Below, piece after piece: positions 10,901 through 20,990 of a stretch of 64,000 nt of DNA. The notes below the pieces were generated by a model. The model had not been told where the DNA came from. It searched no databases and was given only the letters and a program-made list of their open reading frames with translations. The position numbers and the translations under genes are program-made. Each line of letters opens with the position of its first letter. Within the stretch, counting starts at the first letter, position 1. This stretch comes from Cylindrotheca closterium (taxonomy: Eukaryota > Bacillariophyta > Bacillariophyceae > Bacillariales > Bacillariaceae): NCBI GenBank assembly GCA_933822405.4, contig CAKOGP040000001.1, positions 381,083 through 445,082 on the forward strand. Reading direction: 5' to 3'.

Positions 10901-12727
10901 GCAATCAATAATGACTGTATCGTTGCTTCCACCTGCGCCTTTATTACCCCATTGTCCGATTTCAGTGCACTAGCAATCATTCGTTGTTGCTTCCGATCAC
11001 CGGACTCGTTCAAAATCGATTTCATCCAAGCTTCGCTTTTCTCTGTATCATCAAACATGTATGAGAGTCCTACAAAACTATCTTTCAGACTGGTTTTCAG
11101 TTCATAGATCGCAATGCGCTCATCTAAATCCGACAGACCCGCGCATACAACATCAGTCTTCAATCTTTCGTAACTCCGATAAGGAAAAGCTGTTCATAGC
11201 AATGGTAAGAGACGCTGCACAATTATGATTCTGTTTGTTTATTTTGTACTCACCTTCTTTGCGCCATCTACCTTGAACTGCAGCTTCGTTGTTGCTGCAC
11301 GATTGAATGGCTGATGCAAATCTATGCCGAGTGTTTGCAGCTCTGATTTCATTCAGCTGTTTTTTTCCTGTGTTTTCATAGACCTTTTCCATCATTTCCT
11401 TGATCTTCTTACAAGCATAAGATATCGTCCCTGAAGATCCATCGTCGCATTCCATGTCCCGCTTTTCTGAAGTGTCACACATTCCAATGATATCGGTTCG
11501 AAAGAGATCCCAGTCGACCGCTTTGGGATGAAGAACATCCAACTTTGCTTTTGCCTTGAGTATTTTCGCTCGCTCATCCCCAGTTGTATTTCCAAGGGAG
11601 TTCAAATACCGTTTGACCATGGCACGGTGATGCTTATTTTCTATTGCCTCTTCATCCAATACATATCGTCCTCTTGCAATCCGTTTTCGAAGGATCTCAA
11701 AATTGTATGGGGGATTACTCGGGGATCGGATCTTGAATTTATTCTTTTGCATAGCTTCTGTAATTGCAGATGGTGTTGATGGGACTGGAACTGGCGTCGA
11801 GATTGCTTCAGCTGGTGTTGTTGCCGTCAGACTTTCGCCATTTCCAGTCTGGAATTCCTGCTTTACCTCCACATTGACATTGGAAGCTGGAATCTCGTTT
11901 TCTCCTATGGGGACATTTCCAGATTTTTCCACAGAGTCGGATTCGGTCGTATCAGGTTCGTCATATTCAGGAGGAACTTCCCCCATGAACCATTGAAAGG
12001 TATCGGCCTTCTCTATCCGCCCAACGCACCTTTCAAATTCCCGGCGATGTCGTTCGTACATATTGAGATTGGTCGTCGAAGACCCCGGATATTCTACTTT
12101 CACATCAGCTTTTGATATCTTGCCCTTCTTTCCTTTCCCTTTACCCGCGCTCCCAGTGGCTCCTCTTTTCTTTCCACCTGCTTTTGTTGTTTGGGTTTTC
12201 TTTTTCGGTGGCGTTGGCTTTTTGGGTTCCTTTTTCTTTGGAATACCGACAAATGAAGTATTCGGTTTTCGTTTACGCTTCGTATTGCCAATCATGCCCT
12301 CAGCTTCGGCTGTGGTGTACTGCAAATCAACTCTTTCAACTCCAGCGACCTTTCCCCCAAGGATGAAATCAATGTCGTACAAGAATGGATGTAATGCGTC
12401 GGGGTCTTCCACCGGATTAGAGCGTGCTATTCGCCCCAAATTTCCAATATGATTCTTCAGTTTCGGTTTTGTTGGTGTTCTGTATTGAGAAGAGGAAACA
12501 GGCAACATATGTGTGTGAGAAATGAGGCAATGATACTTTCCTGAAAATGATAGTAATCGTTCTACTTACGAATCCAATATTCGAACGAGGTCGCCCTTCC
12601 TCAAGATTCTCTCTGATTGTGAATCACTGTATATAGATCCCTTGATGGTACTAGGTTTCTCATTTACATTGTTCTGAGCACTTGTAGTTGCTGCACCATT
12701 TCCGGCCTGAAATGCTGACTGAGCCAT
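4932..12727 (-). CDS. ATXR3/SDG2-like SET histone methyltransferase with HMG, CW and Tudor-knot modules
   Basis: Four exons, 12570-12727, 11254-12479, 7359-11189 and 4932-7285, joined by phase-consistent GT-AG introns; predicted 2522 aa. The SET domain (~residues 725-880) contains YRGEVYPSW, DASRKSGYGSMLSHSCQPSC, GDELTFDYN and the post-SET cluster CLCGHGRCRG. The flanks (FFNMALERP before, TESLNEY after) are diagnostic of plant ATXR3/SDG2, an H3K4 methyltransferase. A probable HMG box follows (~1025-1095, ELSADEKGSWKKKARQQW), then a long helical region, a CW-type zinc finger (~1655-1700, QCENPDCLKWRKLP ... YC ... C) and, right after the last intron, a chromo-barrel/Tudor-knot (~1735-1795, KWIVGVVVKIQD ... 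VKYDEWM). The ~600-residue tail is Lys-rich, then Arg/Ser/Asp-rich, with three 58-residue tandem repeats. Chromatin H3K4 methylation is inferred from family membership. Confidence 0.85.
5028..5125 (-). repeat. 36-bp tandem repeat coding for SSKSRDREHGRG units
   Basis: About three imperfect copies of a 36-base unit (12 residues) lie inside the RS-rich tail of the SET protein. They keep the frame and probably arose by replication slippage. Confidence 0.7.
5920..6416 (-). repeat. Three 174-bp in-frame tandem repeats in the SET protein tail
   Basis: Units begin at 6416, 6242 and 6068 (minus strand), exactly 174 bases (58 codons) apart. Each encodes KSP(S/N)K ... EKRQD(P/Q)KT ... TSRK-W ... ELQS. 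Copies 1 and 2 are the most similar; copy 3 has diverged towards its end. Confidence 0.85.
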
Positions 12728-13424
12728 TATCGCAATTGTGGATCAACTTAGTGTCTACAAAATCCACGCTTCTATTATTCGTGCAGTCATACAGGTGTAA
12801 AGTAGATAGGCTGTAGTATTATTTTGAATGGAAGTTGTGTAATTGTGGTCCCAATCTTTAAAACCAAAGTTGCTAGGTCCAATGCTAACAGCAAACCGTC
12901 TGATGGAAATGCGGCCACGAGGATGCGACTTTTCATTGGCGCGCGAAAAAAGCATGGCAATTTGAAGTTCATGAAAACTGAAAAAAGAACGAACCTCAAA
13001 AACGATGCAACTAAGCAGTCTGGAGAAAGAAACATACGCACTATATAGTAACATGTCTAACAAATGGATTGCAATGTATCAATATGATTTGTTGCTAAAG
13101 GAAACTGAAGTGCATTTGACGGTTTGTAACAAACAAATGACCACAGTCTGAGAAAAAAATGACCATTTGTTCCACACGATCACCAATACTTCGTCGTTCA
13201 AGTAGCGAATTTCTTCACTTTGTATTTTATATATTACCTTATATATTTTCATGGGCAAGGCGGCAGAGAGGCATATCCGGTGGCGGAAACCGGAAAATTG
13301 ATTTGAGTGTAGCATTATTCAAAATGACAGAAAGCTTGCTTAGTCGGAGAAGAAAGCAACCCAGCAAAGGTACAGCATAGGAATACTGGTAAACAAACCA
13401 AATGCAGTCTATGATTCAAAAAAT
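12728..13424. other. Gene-free stretch, 697 bp
   Basis: This lies upstream of the SET gene (start 12727) and downstream of the small plastid protein gene. It is AT-rich without obvious elements. Overlapping frames of 60-100 codons on both strands show no domain or codon pattern. Confidence 0.5.
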
Positions 13425-13760
13425 TCAAGAGGTCATGTCGAAAGGAACCTGTTAGTTGGTGCTTCGTAGGCAGTTTTGATACATAATCTTGACTGAATTT
13501 CAGAAACTCACCATCATTCCCAATTCCATATTCATCACGTCTTCGTTCTGCTTATTAATTTCCAACATCTCTTCACGCGTCAAGTCGCGGACCTCGATAT
13601 CTGAAAAGTCAGTTTCCTCCGCCTTCTTTCCAAAGATGTACAAGGGAGATGATGCATGGTGGGTGGCAACTGACGCTTGAGGAGCAAAAGCTGTGGCCGT
13701 TGGAAGCATTGTAGAGGCAATAACGACAATGGTAGCGAGGATGAGATTACGGGAGACCAT
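13425..13760 (-). CDS. Small plastid-targeted protein of unknown function
   Basis: Two exons, 13512-13760 and 13425-13448 (90 aa). The first starts MVSRNLILATIVV and runs into PTATAFAPQ, an excellent diatom plastid bipartite presequence with cleavage before FAP. The mature part is only ~65 residues, acidic, with no membrane segment: FGKKAEETDFSDIEVRDL, then an EEMLEINKQNE helix and GMM. The first exon ends at a consensus donor (GTGAGT). The most economical acceptor is CTAACAG at 13449-13450, giving a seven-residue last exon, VPFDMTS. A later acceptor is possible, so the final residues are less certain than the rest. I do not recognise the family; the size suggests a small stromal or photosystem-associated factor, which is a guess. 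Confidence 0.65.
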
Positions 13761-14393
13761 CTTGATTCAGTTTGTTGTATAAAATGTTTCTTTTGATAAG
13801 AAGAGGGTGTTGATGTTTTATTGCTGACTGCAACTCTTGTGTTGATGACTCTTTGTTCGCTGACGTAAAGGGCAAAATGTCAGGTGAATTTTGGTCGATT
13901 TCTGGTTGGATTATTGACTCCTTCGAGCACTACGATTTCACTACAGTACTGGCTTCCGCTTGGTGTTCGTCTTAGATCTGTCTGCATGGATTCTGACCGG
14001 TGGGTTGTGGTGTGAAGCTGGTCTTCCGGGTCAATAGGGGGACCCGGAAAACCAATCCCAGGAATCCCGTCAACAGGATTGATATTGATAATAGACGTAT
14101 CAAAATCAAACCACTGCAATAAACTGAGCTGTCCTTGCCTCTCTATCGTACAGGAGGAGGACAATGACTATTGGCGAAGGCCGTACGGCCTTCAACCGTA
14201 TGCCAACTGTAGTCAATGTGATCGAACTTTTGCTACGGTCTACGTTTCAGTTTGACAATCATGGCATTCATTCGTCGATCCAGTCGGAAACACATGGAGA
14301 ATTGGAGTACAGTAGATATCACGAACACAATCCACAAGATTTCTATTTATTATAACCCATCACTAACGACAAGGCCACACACCACAGATCAAG
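13761..14393. promoter_or_regulatory. Divergent intergenic region, 633 bp, with an 18-bp perfect palindrome
   Basis: It lies between the starts of the small plastid protein gene and the CNX1-like gene. It contains a perfect palindrome at 14176-14193 (GAAGGCCGTACGGCCTTC) and two TACAGTA heptamers (13942-13948, 14308-14314). A 94-codon minus frame (13880-14164) has no early ATG and is not called. Confidence 0.5.
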
Positions 14394-16443
14394 ATGAGCG
14401 AGGAAAAGAAGCCACATCCAATGATACCAGTGCCCGAGGCTATAAAAATTGTGCTTCGAGAAACGGGCCGCGTTATGTTGGACCAAAGATCTCGTGGAAT
14501 CCACCAAAGCGAATCAATTTCATCCACAGCCCCCTGGTCTAAGATATTGAACACTGTCCTGGACAAGGACGTACTAATGACTGAACCGGGATATCCACCA
14601 TATAATGCATCTATTATGGACGGTTATTGTGTTCGAAGCTCGGAGTTCAAGATCACAGATCAAGTAGACGGTAATGGCTTCACCCATCATGTGGCTGACA
14701 ATGTCTATGCTGGTGATCATCCGACTGCAGCCGAAGGAAGTCCTTCTGAATCACCTACTCTACCAGCTGCATATTATATTACAACAGGGGCTGTTGTTCC
14801 GGACACTTTTGATTGTGTGGTTCCAATTGAGGAATGCCGAGTGTCAGATGACAAACAATTTGTCCAGGTCTTGAACTCTGCGACAATTCAAGGTGGAAAG
14901 TGGATCCGACCAATCGGATGCGATATTTCAGCCAACTCCGTCGTCTTACCCCAAGGACATTGTATGGATCCGGTGGCTTTGGGACTTCTGAAGCAGTCTG
15001 GGGCAGAGTCCATAGAAGTCAAGAAACGTGTGAAAGTTGGAGTCCTATCAACTGGAAATGAGCTGATTCTTGGATTCAATGCTGATCCAAGCCACACGGG
15101 AAAAATTCCAGATGTAAATCGTCCAATTTTACTATCACTATTAGAGTCCTTTGGAAACGTTGAATGTGTCGATCTGGGGATGGAACGTGATGATGATGTC
15201 GCTGCCATGGCTAAACGGATCGATTCGGCGACAGAGATTTGCGATGTTATTATTACGACAGGTGGCATTTCAATGGGGGACACTGATATTGTTGAGAATG
15301 TACTGATTGATCATTTTGGTGGAAATTTGCATTTTGGACGGATACATATGAAGCCAGGTAAGATGTATAAAATTGGCAGCTGTTCTGATTTCTTGCAGGG
15401 TTCTCACTACCACTGCACTTCCAGGAAAACCTTCGACATTCGTGACCATTCCCAAATCGGGCAAGACTTGCCTCGTTTTTGCCTTGCCTGGAAATCCAGT
15501 CAGCGGTACCGTTTGTACTGAGCTTCTTGTCAAGCCTTGCCTTGACCTGTTGTATGACGGCATTGCAGATGGACTGTCTGGTTCCAAGGACAGCTTGGAT
15601 AGTGAACTAGATTCCGTTGTGAGGGATGCTCAAGTACATCCAGAACTCTTGGGGATCTTGTCTCATGATATTAAGTTAGACTCAGTTCGGCCAGAATATC
15701 ATCGAGTAACTATTGATGGACTCGAAAATGGATCAATCAACGTCAGATCCACTGGTGTTCAACGATCTTCGCGATTGATGAGTTTGCGGGATGCAACGGG
15801 ACTACTAGTGTTGCCAGTCGGCAACACTACTAAGCCGAAAGCATTGAAAGGTGATCGGTATCCCGTACTGATCATGAATAATTCTTCCCTCTTCGCACAA
15901 CCACAAGTGAAGAATTCGTTGCACTTGTTTGCGAAAAAGCAAATGAAGGTTGCTGTCGTCTTAGTGTGCAAGGACTCAAGTTTTGCACAAAAGCTAGACT
16001 CGGTGTGCGATCGGATCAAGAACTCACTAAGTGGTTCGAAGAGTGGTCATGCTGTTATTGTCTCTAAGAGGGTGTTCGATGGTGATTTGAAGGATCTCTA
16101 CTCATTATGTATTGACTCTAACGACGCCGACTTGATCGTGGTTGTTTGTGTGACATCTCCAGGTTCTTATCTATTCAATTTAGACGTCTCGTCTATGCTA
16201 TCAAAGCGGCTTCGGAAGGTTGCTGGTGCTCTCGCGCTGCAGGCACGACAAGGAGTTGCATCTTCGAATTCGCAGTCCGCCATTTTCGAGGCAGTGGTAG
16301 GATATGCACCCGAAAAACAAGGTGCAATGATGTCATGCCTTCCGGAGGAGGGGGTTGACGGTGGACTTTCAAACATCCGTGGGCTCCTGAAGCATGCGCT
16401 GAACACTGCCCGCGGAAAGCCTCATAATCACCATCACAAGTGA
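14394..16443 (+). CDS. CNX1: CNX1/gephyrin-like molybdenum cofactor protein: MoeA domain plus degenerate MogA-like domain
   Basis: Two exons, 14394-15357 and 15425-16443 (660 aa). The intron splits the MoeA motif HMKPGKP, which is restored on joining. Residues 1-~430 are a full MoeA (E domain): PGYPPYNASIMDGYCVRS, VLSTGNEL, ITTGGISMGDTD, LPGNPVSG and the domain IV end RDATGLLVLPVGN. In plants and animals this domain inserts molybdate into adenylated molybdopterin. The last ~200 residues align in outline with the MogA (G) domain, but its substrate loop (normally GGTGF) reads VTSPGSY and the MPG-type segment reads CLPEEG. The order E then G is that of plant CNX1, the reverse of gephyrin. The C-terminus is His-rich (HNHHHK). 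A cytosolic location is likely because no presequence is visible. Confidence 0.9.
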
Positions 16444-16515
16444 CGTGGAGCAACTACAGGCGCGCATTAACGGAAGCTAAAGATTGGATCCAATCTACCT
16501 TCAAGCATCCTTTTT

Positions 16516-17779
16516 TCATTGTTTGTCTTCTTTTCGTTTTTGGTTCTGCAGGATTTTCTCGTCTTCTTCATTCAATGGTTCACTGTCAAGCAGCTCCTTG
16601 ACTCGGGCAATAATTTGAAACATCAAAATTGGTGCTCGTATGATACCGACCATGACTGTTTCTACAAATCCAAGCACGCCCATTCGATCTTGCTCCATTG
16701 GTCGTTTCTCGTCCAGAAATCGCTTCACGCTGCGTAGACGATACCTCTCTTCATCGGTGAGTTTCCGAACTGCTTCAACAGCTTGTTGTTCAAGCTCGCC
16801 CAGGGGTCCTTTCACTTTCGAGTCTTTTGGTCTTAGGGCGAAACCTCTAGCATTTTCTTCTTTCTCTCGCTTTCTCAGTTGTTCAGCTTTCACGACGTCC
16901 AGCACAGCCATCTCGAAATCTCCTAGGGGACCAGGAACATCAATTGGTCGTACACGACGCCCCCGTCTCCATGATTGTTGCGCTCGAACTTTTTCGGAGT
17001 AAAAAATGTCATTGATTTTTTCAACTGCTTCCAGCTCTGCCTTGCCTAAAGGTCCTCTTTGAGATTCATCGAGATCTTTTGGCCTCAGAACCTTTGCTTG
17101 CGACCTGATTCTCTCGGACTGTCTAATGCTTTCCAGAAAATCAACAAAATTCTTCTCCACCATTCCCAATGGTCCCAATTCTCCTTCCGGAGTTGTAGCT
17201 TCATAAGGCCGAACCAGAGCTCCTCCTTGTCCGACAATTTTCTCTGCCCTTCTTGCTTCTTCATCTATGACATTCAAGAGCCAGTCTACTGATGATTTTT
17301 CTAGCAAGCCCTACACATTATAAACATCTCAAGCATTAGAATGAATCCCATCACTCGCAACAGCAGGAATGCTGATTCAATACACTTACCAAAGGGCCGA
17401 TTTTTTCGGAACTGGCATCCATTGGTCTAACATAACTTGGTTCGTCTCCCATCATCCTAGCAAGGCTCTCCTCCACTTTCCGCTCTGCTTCAGAGCTTTT
17501 GAAGAGTGCTTGTCTCCATTGATAGTCTTCTAGGCTCAGTTTTGCCAACCTCAATAGACCTTTATTCTTCACCCCCATTCCCTCAGAGTTCTTGTCGTTC
17601 TCGGGGTTGTCGGAGTCCGAACTATCTTGTGTCGCTAGGTTGAGTGACGTTGTTGGTGATGTCAGTCGACTGATCTCCTGCACGTGATATATTCCATGGT
17701 GCTGCGGATTGTGAAAGGCTGTGCAGACTACACCCAGCAAGGGCAATGTGCGGACAATGGAGTATGGAAGAAGTTGCAT
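16516..17779 (-). CDS. GPLG-repeat protein, plastid-type presequence
   Basis: Two exons, 17390-17779 and 16516-17310 (394 aa). The join rebuilds KIGPL-GLLEK, a repeat unit split by the intron, which supports it strongly. Five to six copies of a 35-50-residue module are visible, each with RPxD (or RPYE), a spacer, GPLG, an acidic residue and an amphipathic helix (FVDFLESI, EAVEKIND, MAVLDVVKA, QAVEAVRKL). The last copy is degenerate (GVLGFVE) and leads into a hydrophobic segment (VMVGIIRAPILMFQIIARV) near the C-terminus that could be a membrane anchor. The N-terminus MQLLPYSIVRTLPLLGVVCTAF resembles a diatom plastid presequence. I do not know a named family. A scaffold or membrane-associated plastid protein is inference. 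Confidence 0.75.
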
Positions 17780-18077
17780 GGTACAAAGATTATGCTCTTG
17801 TAGCAGGTAGGTACTGTTGGTAGTGTTCTTTCTATTTTGCAATTTATCAAAATGAAGTTCAAGGTCCAGAACCACGCCAATCCACACACGTCATTAACAT
17901 CCGGGTTCTCTTGACATGTGTAATTCAAAATGGTATCATATCCATCATCCACCTCTCCGCCTCGTTCTGCAACCCCACAAAGACCACGATATTCAACTTC
18001 ATAAAGCTTCTCACAGGATAACAATAACCTTTGTCTAGGTGATCTATTGCAGCTGTCACAATTGTTAAATTTTAAAC

Positions 18078-19946
18078 TCAAAGCTTGGCTCTTAACATTT
18101 TGGATTCTGCGATTGCGTCCTCCTTCAGCATCTTTGCCGCGTGAGCGTCTGTTTCAAAGGGAGTCCATATGCCGACCCCATCACTGGGCGCATGCGTATC
18201 TACCCGTGATCCACTGCGTTCCATGTTCACCTGCATGATTGAATCGAAGAAATCAGAAGCTGCAGCATCCGCCCAAGAGGTGGAACCAAAAGGGGAGTCG
18301 GTCTCTGGAGGACTTTCCTGCCAGCCAAGGTGGCCACCACATCTTGTCTCCACAACGAGCACGTTAGGATTCGAAACCAAGTATCCAAGCTTGTTTCTGG
18401 TTGGTTCTGATACCAAGAAATCGTCTCTCGCTGTAAGGAACAGATATGGCACTGAGACATGACGAACGAGTCGATACGATGACGAGTCCGTCCAATAGGA
18501 TTCACCGCTTTTGTATCCTATTCGATCTGCATAAGGATAGAAGGCTTGATTTCGCTGTAGGTACGGCGCAACAGCGGCATCAAATTTGGCAATGGTGGAG
18601 CTCAAGAGAGCAGTTCGAAAGGCTGACTGAAATGCAGAGTCCGTCATTTGCCTGAAGCTTTTCCAATGAGCGAGCACCATTTTCTTGACACCCAACCCCA
18701 TAACTACGTTGAAGGGGAAGGCCACCAAATTTGAATTAATCGAGAGAGGATTGCCAAGACTCGCTGCACCGGAGACGCATGCTGGAAGTGTTCCACTCAA
18801 TCCTTCTTCACCTAGATACTTGGTCAGAAGGGCTGCGCCAAGAGAATTCCCCACCAAAAAGAGCGGGACATCCTTACTGAGCCTTGCAGCTATACGATGT
18901 ACTAAATTTCGTAAGTCCCCTGTGTATGCGGCGTTATATGCCCGTGGAGTTTCCATTTCCACTCCACCACAACCCCTCATGTTCATAGATGCAGCATTCC
19001 AACCCCGATTGGTAAAAGACCTTGCAAGCGATTGCATGTAACCGAAAGAAGCATCATTGTTGATACCATGAATCACAATCACCACCGGATCCAATATAGG
19101 GCCTTTCAGGATTTCATTTCTAAGCTCGTCGTTTGATTTTGTGGACCGTCGTTGTCCAGCGTCTACTGGAATCTCCCAATCCAATGCAAGTTTGGCACCG
19201 CCTTGCGTCAATTTAACAATTTCGCGGAATCGGAGATGTTTGTCTGTCAAAGAAGGTCCTCCATGCAAATACGCTGCAGTACTTGAGACTTTCCCTCTCG
19301 TTCCGACAAACAAACTGGGTTGAATGGGTCTAGTCAAAATACTGGAAGCAGTCTTGGACATTTTGGAGTAAATGTCACCCACTGCAGATCCAGGAGCGAT
19401 CTGACCCATTGTAACTGGTGGTTTGGTGAGCTTACGTTGCACATTCATTTCGTATCCAAGAGTGCAAGTTGCCACAACGGATGAGAATATTGCCCAACCT
19501 GATGGTGTCGTTGGAAGCGCTTCCTGAGCTTCCTCTACTATGGAGGAGGATCGTCTCACTACTTGATCTGATATGCGCTTCGAAAATCTTCGTATCCTTC
19601 CAGCTTCATCTTTCTCAGCACTACCATAATGCTTGAGCCGGTATAATGCTCCTTCGTCAAGAACATCGGTAGTTACATCCACAAAATCATCGGCTTCATG
19701 GTATTCAGTGACCTGACTTTCGTCGTCTTCTATCTCGTCATTATCGCTGACTTCAGACCACATTGATGATTTGCTTTTGATGGTGTCACCGCAATCGGGG
19801 TCACTGTGTTCTGATGAATCGTCTTCCATGGTCATGCTTCGACCATCAATCCGCTTTGATCTTTGTTGTTCTTCTTTGCTTCCTTTTCGGAGGCAGCTGT
19901 CAAGCCTTGGGATCCTTCGAATGAATCGAACGATTGATTGATTCAT
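18078..19946 (-). CDS. Alpha/beta hydrolase of the YheT/ABHD1-3 type
   Basis: Single exon, 622 aa, start at the first in-frame ATG. The hydrolase fold spans roughly residues 235-560. It shows VIVIHGINND (oxyanion strand), NMRGCGGV, the nucleophile elbow GNSLGA, the acid in ARDDFLV and the catalytic His in GGHLGW. The HGxxGxxxxxY-type loop and RGCG motif are typical of the YheT/ABHD1-3 subgroup, whose known members act on acyl lipids or esters. The first ~150 residues are acidic and basic low complexity, followed by a probable membrane anchor (GWAIFSSVVATCTLGY, ~residues 155-172). The extended N-terminus is longer than in bacterial relatives. It is divergent from the 2-oxoglutarate oxygenase gene with only ~126 bp between start codons. 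Confidence 0.85.
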   Translation of the reverse strand: MNQSIVRFIRRIPRLDSCLRKGSKEEQQRSKRIDGRSMTMEDDSSEHSDPDCGDTIKSKSSMWSEVSDNDEIEDDESQVTEYHEADDFVDVTTDVLDEGALYRLKHYGSAEKDEAGRIRRFSKRISDQVVRRSSSIVEEAQEALPTTPSGWAIFSSVVATCTLGYEMNVQRKLTKPPVTMGQIAPGSAVGDIYSKMSKTASSILTRPIQPSLFVGTRGKVSSTAAYLHGGPSLTDKHLRFREIVKLTQGGAKLALDWEIPVDAGQRRSTKSNDELRNEILKGPILDPVVIVIHGINNDASFGYMQSLARSFTNRGWNAASMNMRGCGGVEMETPRAYNAAYTGDLRNLVHRIAARLSKDVPLFLVGNSLGAALLTKYLGEEGLSGTLPACVSGAASLGNPLSINSNLVAFPFNVVMGLGVKKMVLAHWKSFRQMTDSAFQSAFRTALLSSTIAKFDAAVAPYLQRNQAFYPYADRIGYKSGESYWTDSSSYRLVRHVSVPYLFLTARDDFLVSEPTRNKLGYLVSNPNVLVVETRCGGHLGWQESPPETDSPFGSTSWADAAASDFFDSIMQVNMERSGSRVDTHAPSDGVGIWTPFETDAHAAKMLKEDAIAESKMLRAKL

Positions 19947-20072
19947 TCGACAGATGAAACCTTGGAGAAGAAGAGAAGGGGAGTAAGAGCTCAATGTTCG
20001 AAATCCATTCTTTTACCAAATGAAATGTTGTGGTACCATCCTCTTGCAAGTGCCATTGTTTTGTCTCTCAAT

Positions 20073-20990
20073 ATGGTAAAGAACAGAATCCCACTAGTGA
20101 ATCTTCCCTCTGACAATGACTCGTCCTCTGAAATGATGAGGCAAGCAGCTCGCCAGGTCTCTGAGGCACTGGAAACCAGTGGATTTCTATTGGTGCAAAG
20201 TCATTATTTGAGCAAGGATTTGCAGCAAGACGCTCTTGTAGCGACAAAAGAAATTTTGAATGACAAGGACAATTCGGAAACCATTCTCCATCCAGTCGAT
20301 CCCAAGAAATACATCATGATACAGAGTGCTGACTCGATTGAAACCCTCAAGGCAAAGGATGACCAACAAAAGATTCTGAAGGAATACTGGGATGTCATGG
20401 AGAAGGTGAAACATCAAGTTTTGCATTGCATATCTCTAGGATTGGGACTACCACCAGGTTACTTTTCAGAGTGTCATAGCAAGAGTAACAGCTGTTTGCG
20501 GTTGTTACATTATCCTCCCGTCCCTGAAGAGTCGTCGTCGTCGTTGTTAGATGAGAACATATCGTCTCCAAAGATTCGATGCAAGGCCCATTCGGATTAC
20601 GGGAGCGTTACACTCTTGACAAGTGATGGAGTCGGTGGCTTGCAGGCCATGATCGATGGTGTTTGGACAGATGTACCCTATGTGGAGGGAACGATAGTGG
20701 TGAATATTGGTTCCTTATTGAGTGATTGGACAAAGGGCAAACTGCTTTCGACCCTTCATCGAGTGGTTTCCAATGACAAATCGTCCGAACCTCGAACCTC
20801 AATAGCCTTCTTTGCAGATCCAGACGGTGATATCAGTGCGTCCTTAGGCAACAACTCTTCTGAGAGGGCAGGCATGACTGTCAAAGAATACATTCAATAT
20901 AGAGCAGGTGGGGACAATCGTGGTAGAGTTGGTGTTGCATTCACTAGTGACGAAACCAATCGGGCTGAGGGGGAATCTAACAAGGAATGA
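20073..20990 (+). CDS. 2-oxoglutarate/Fe(II) oxygenase, isopenicillin N synthase-like
   Basis: Single exon, 305 aa from the ATG at 20073. N-terminal DIOX_N block: RIPLVNLPSD ... ALETSGFLLVQSH. Catalytic core: AHSDYGSVTLL (the HxD pair), GGLQAM, NIGSLLSDWTKGKL, the distal His in STLHRV, and RTSIAFF with the Arg that binds 2-oxoglutarate. All three iron ligands are present, so activity is expected. Substrate cannot be read from sequence; the subfamily includes plant flavonoid and hormone oxidases and bacterial IPNS-like enzymes. An in-frame ATG at 20025 would add 16 mostly hydrophobic residues. I prefer 20073 because the family usually starts a few residues before the IPLVNL motif. It probably shares a promoter with the hydrolase gene on the other strand. 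Confidence 0.85.
   Translation: MVKNRIPLVNLPSDNDSSSEMMRQAARQVSEALETSGFLLVQSHYLSKDLQQDALVATKEILNDKDNSETILHPVDPKKYIMIQSADSIETLKAKDDQQKILKEYWDVMEKVKHQVLHCISLGLGLPPGYFSECHSKSNSCLRLLHYPPVPEESSSSLLDENISSPKIRCKAHSDYGSVTLLTSDGVGGLQAMIDGVWTDVPYVEGTIVVNIGSLLSDWTKGKLLSTLHRVVSNDKSSEPRTSIAFFADPDGDISASLGNNSSERAGMTVKEYIQYRAGGDNRGRVGVAFTSDETNRAEGESNKE

Noticed and set aside
13880..14164. A 94-codon minus-strand frame with a Gly/Pro-rich patch
   Set aside because: It starts only at TTG, has no early ATG, no domain and no splice partner.
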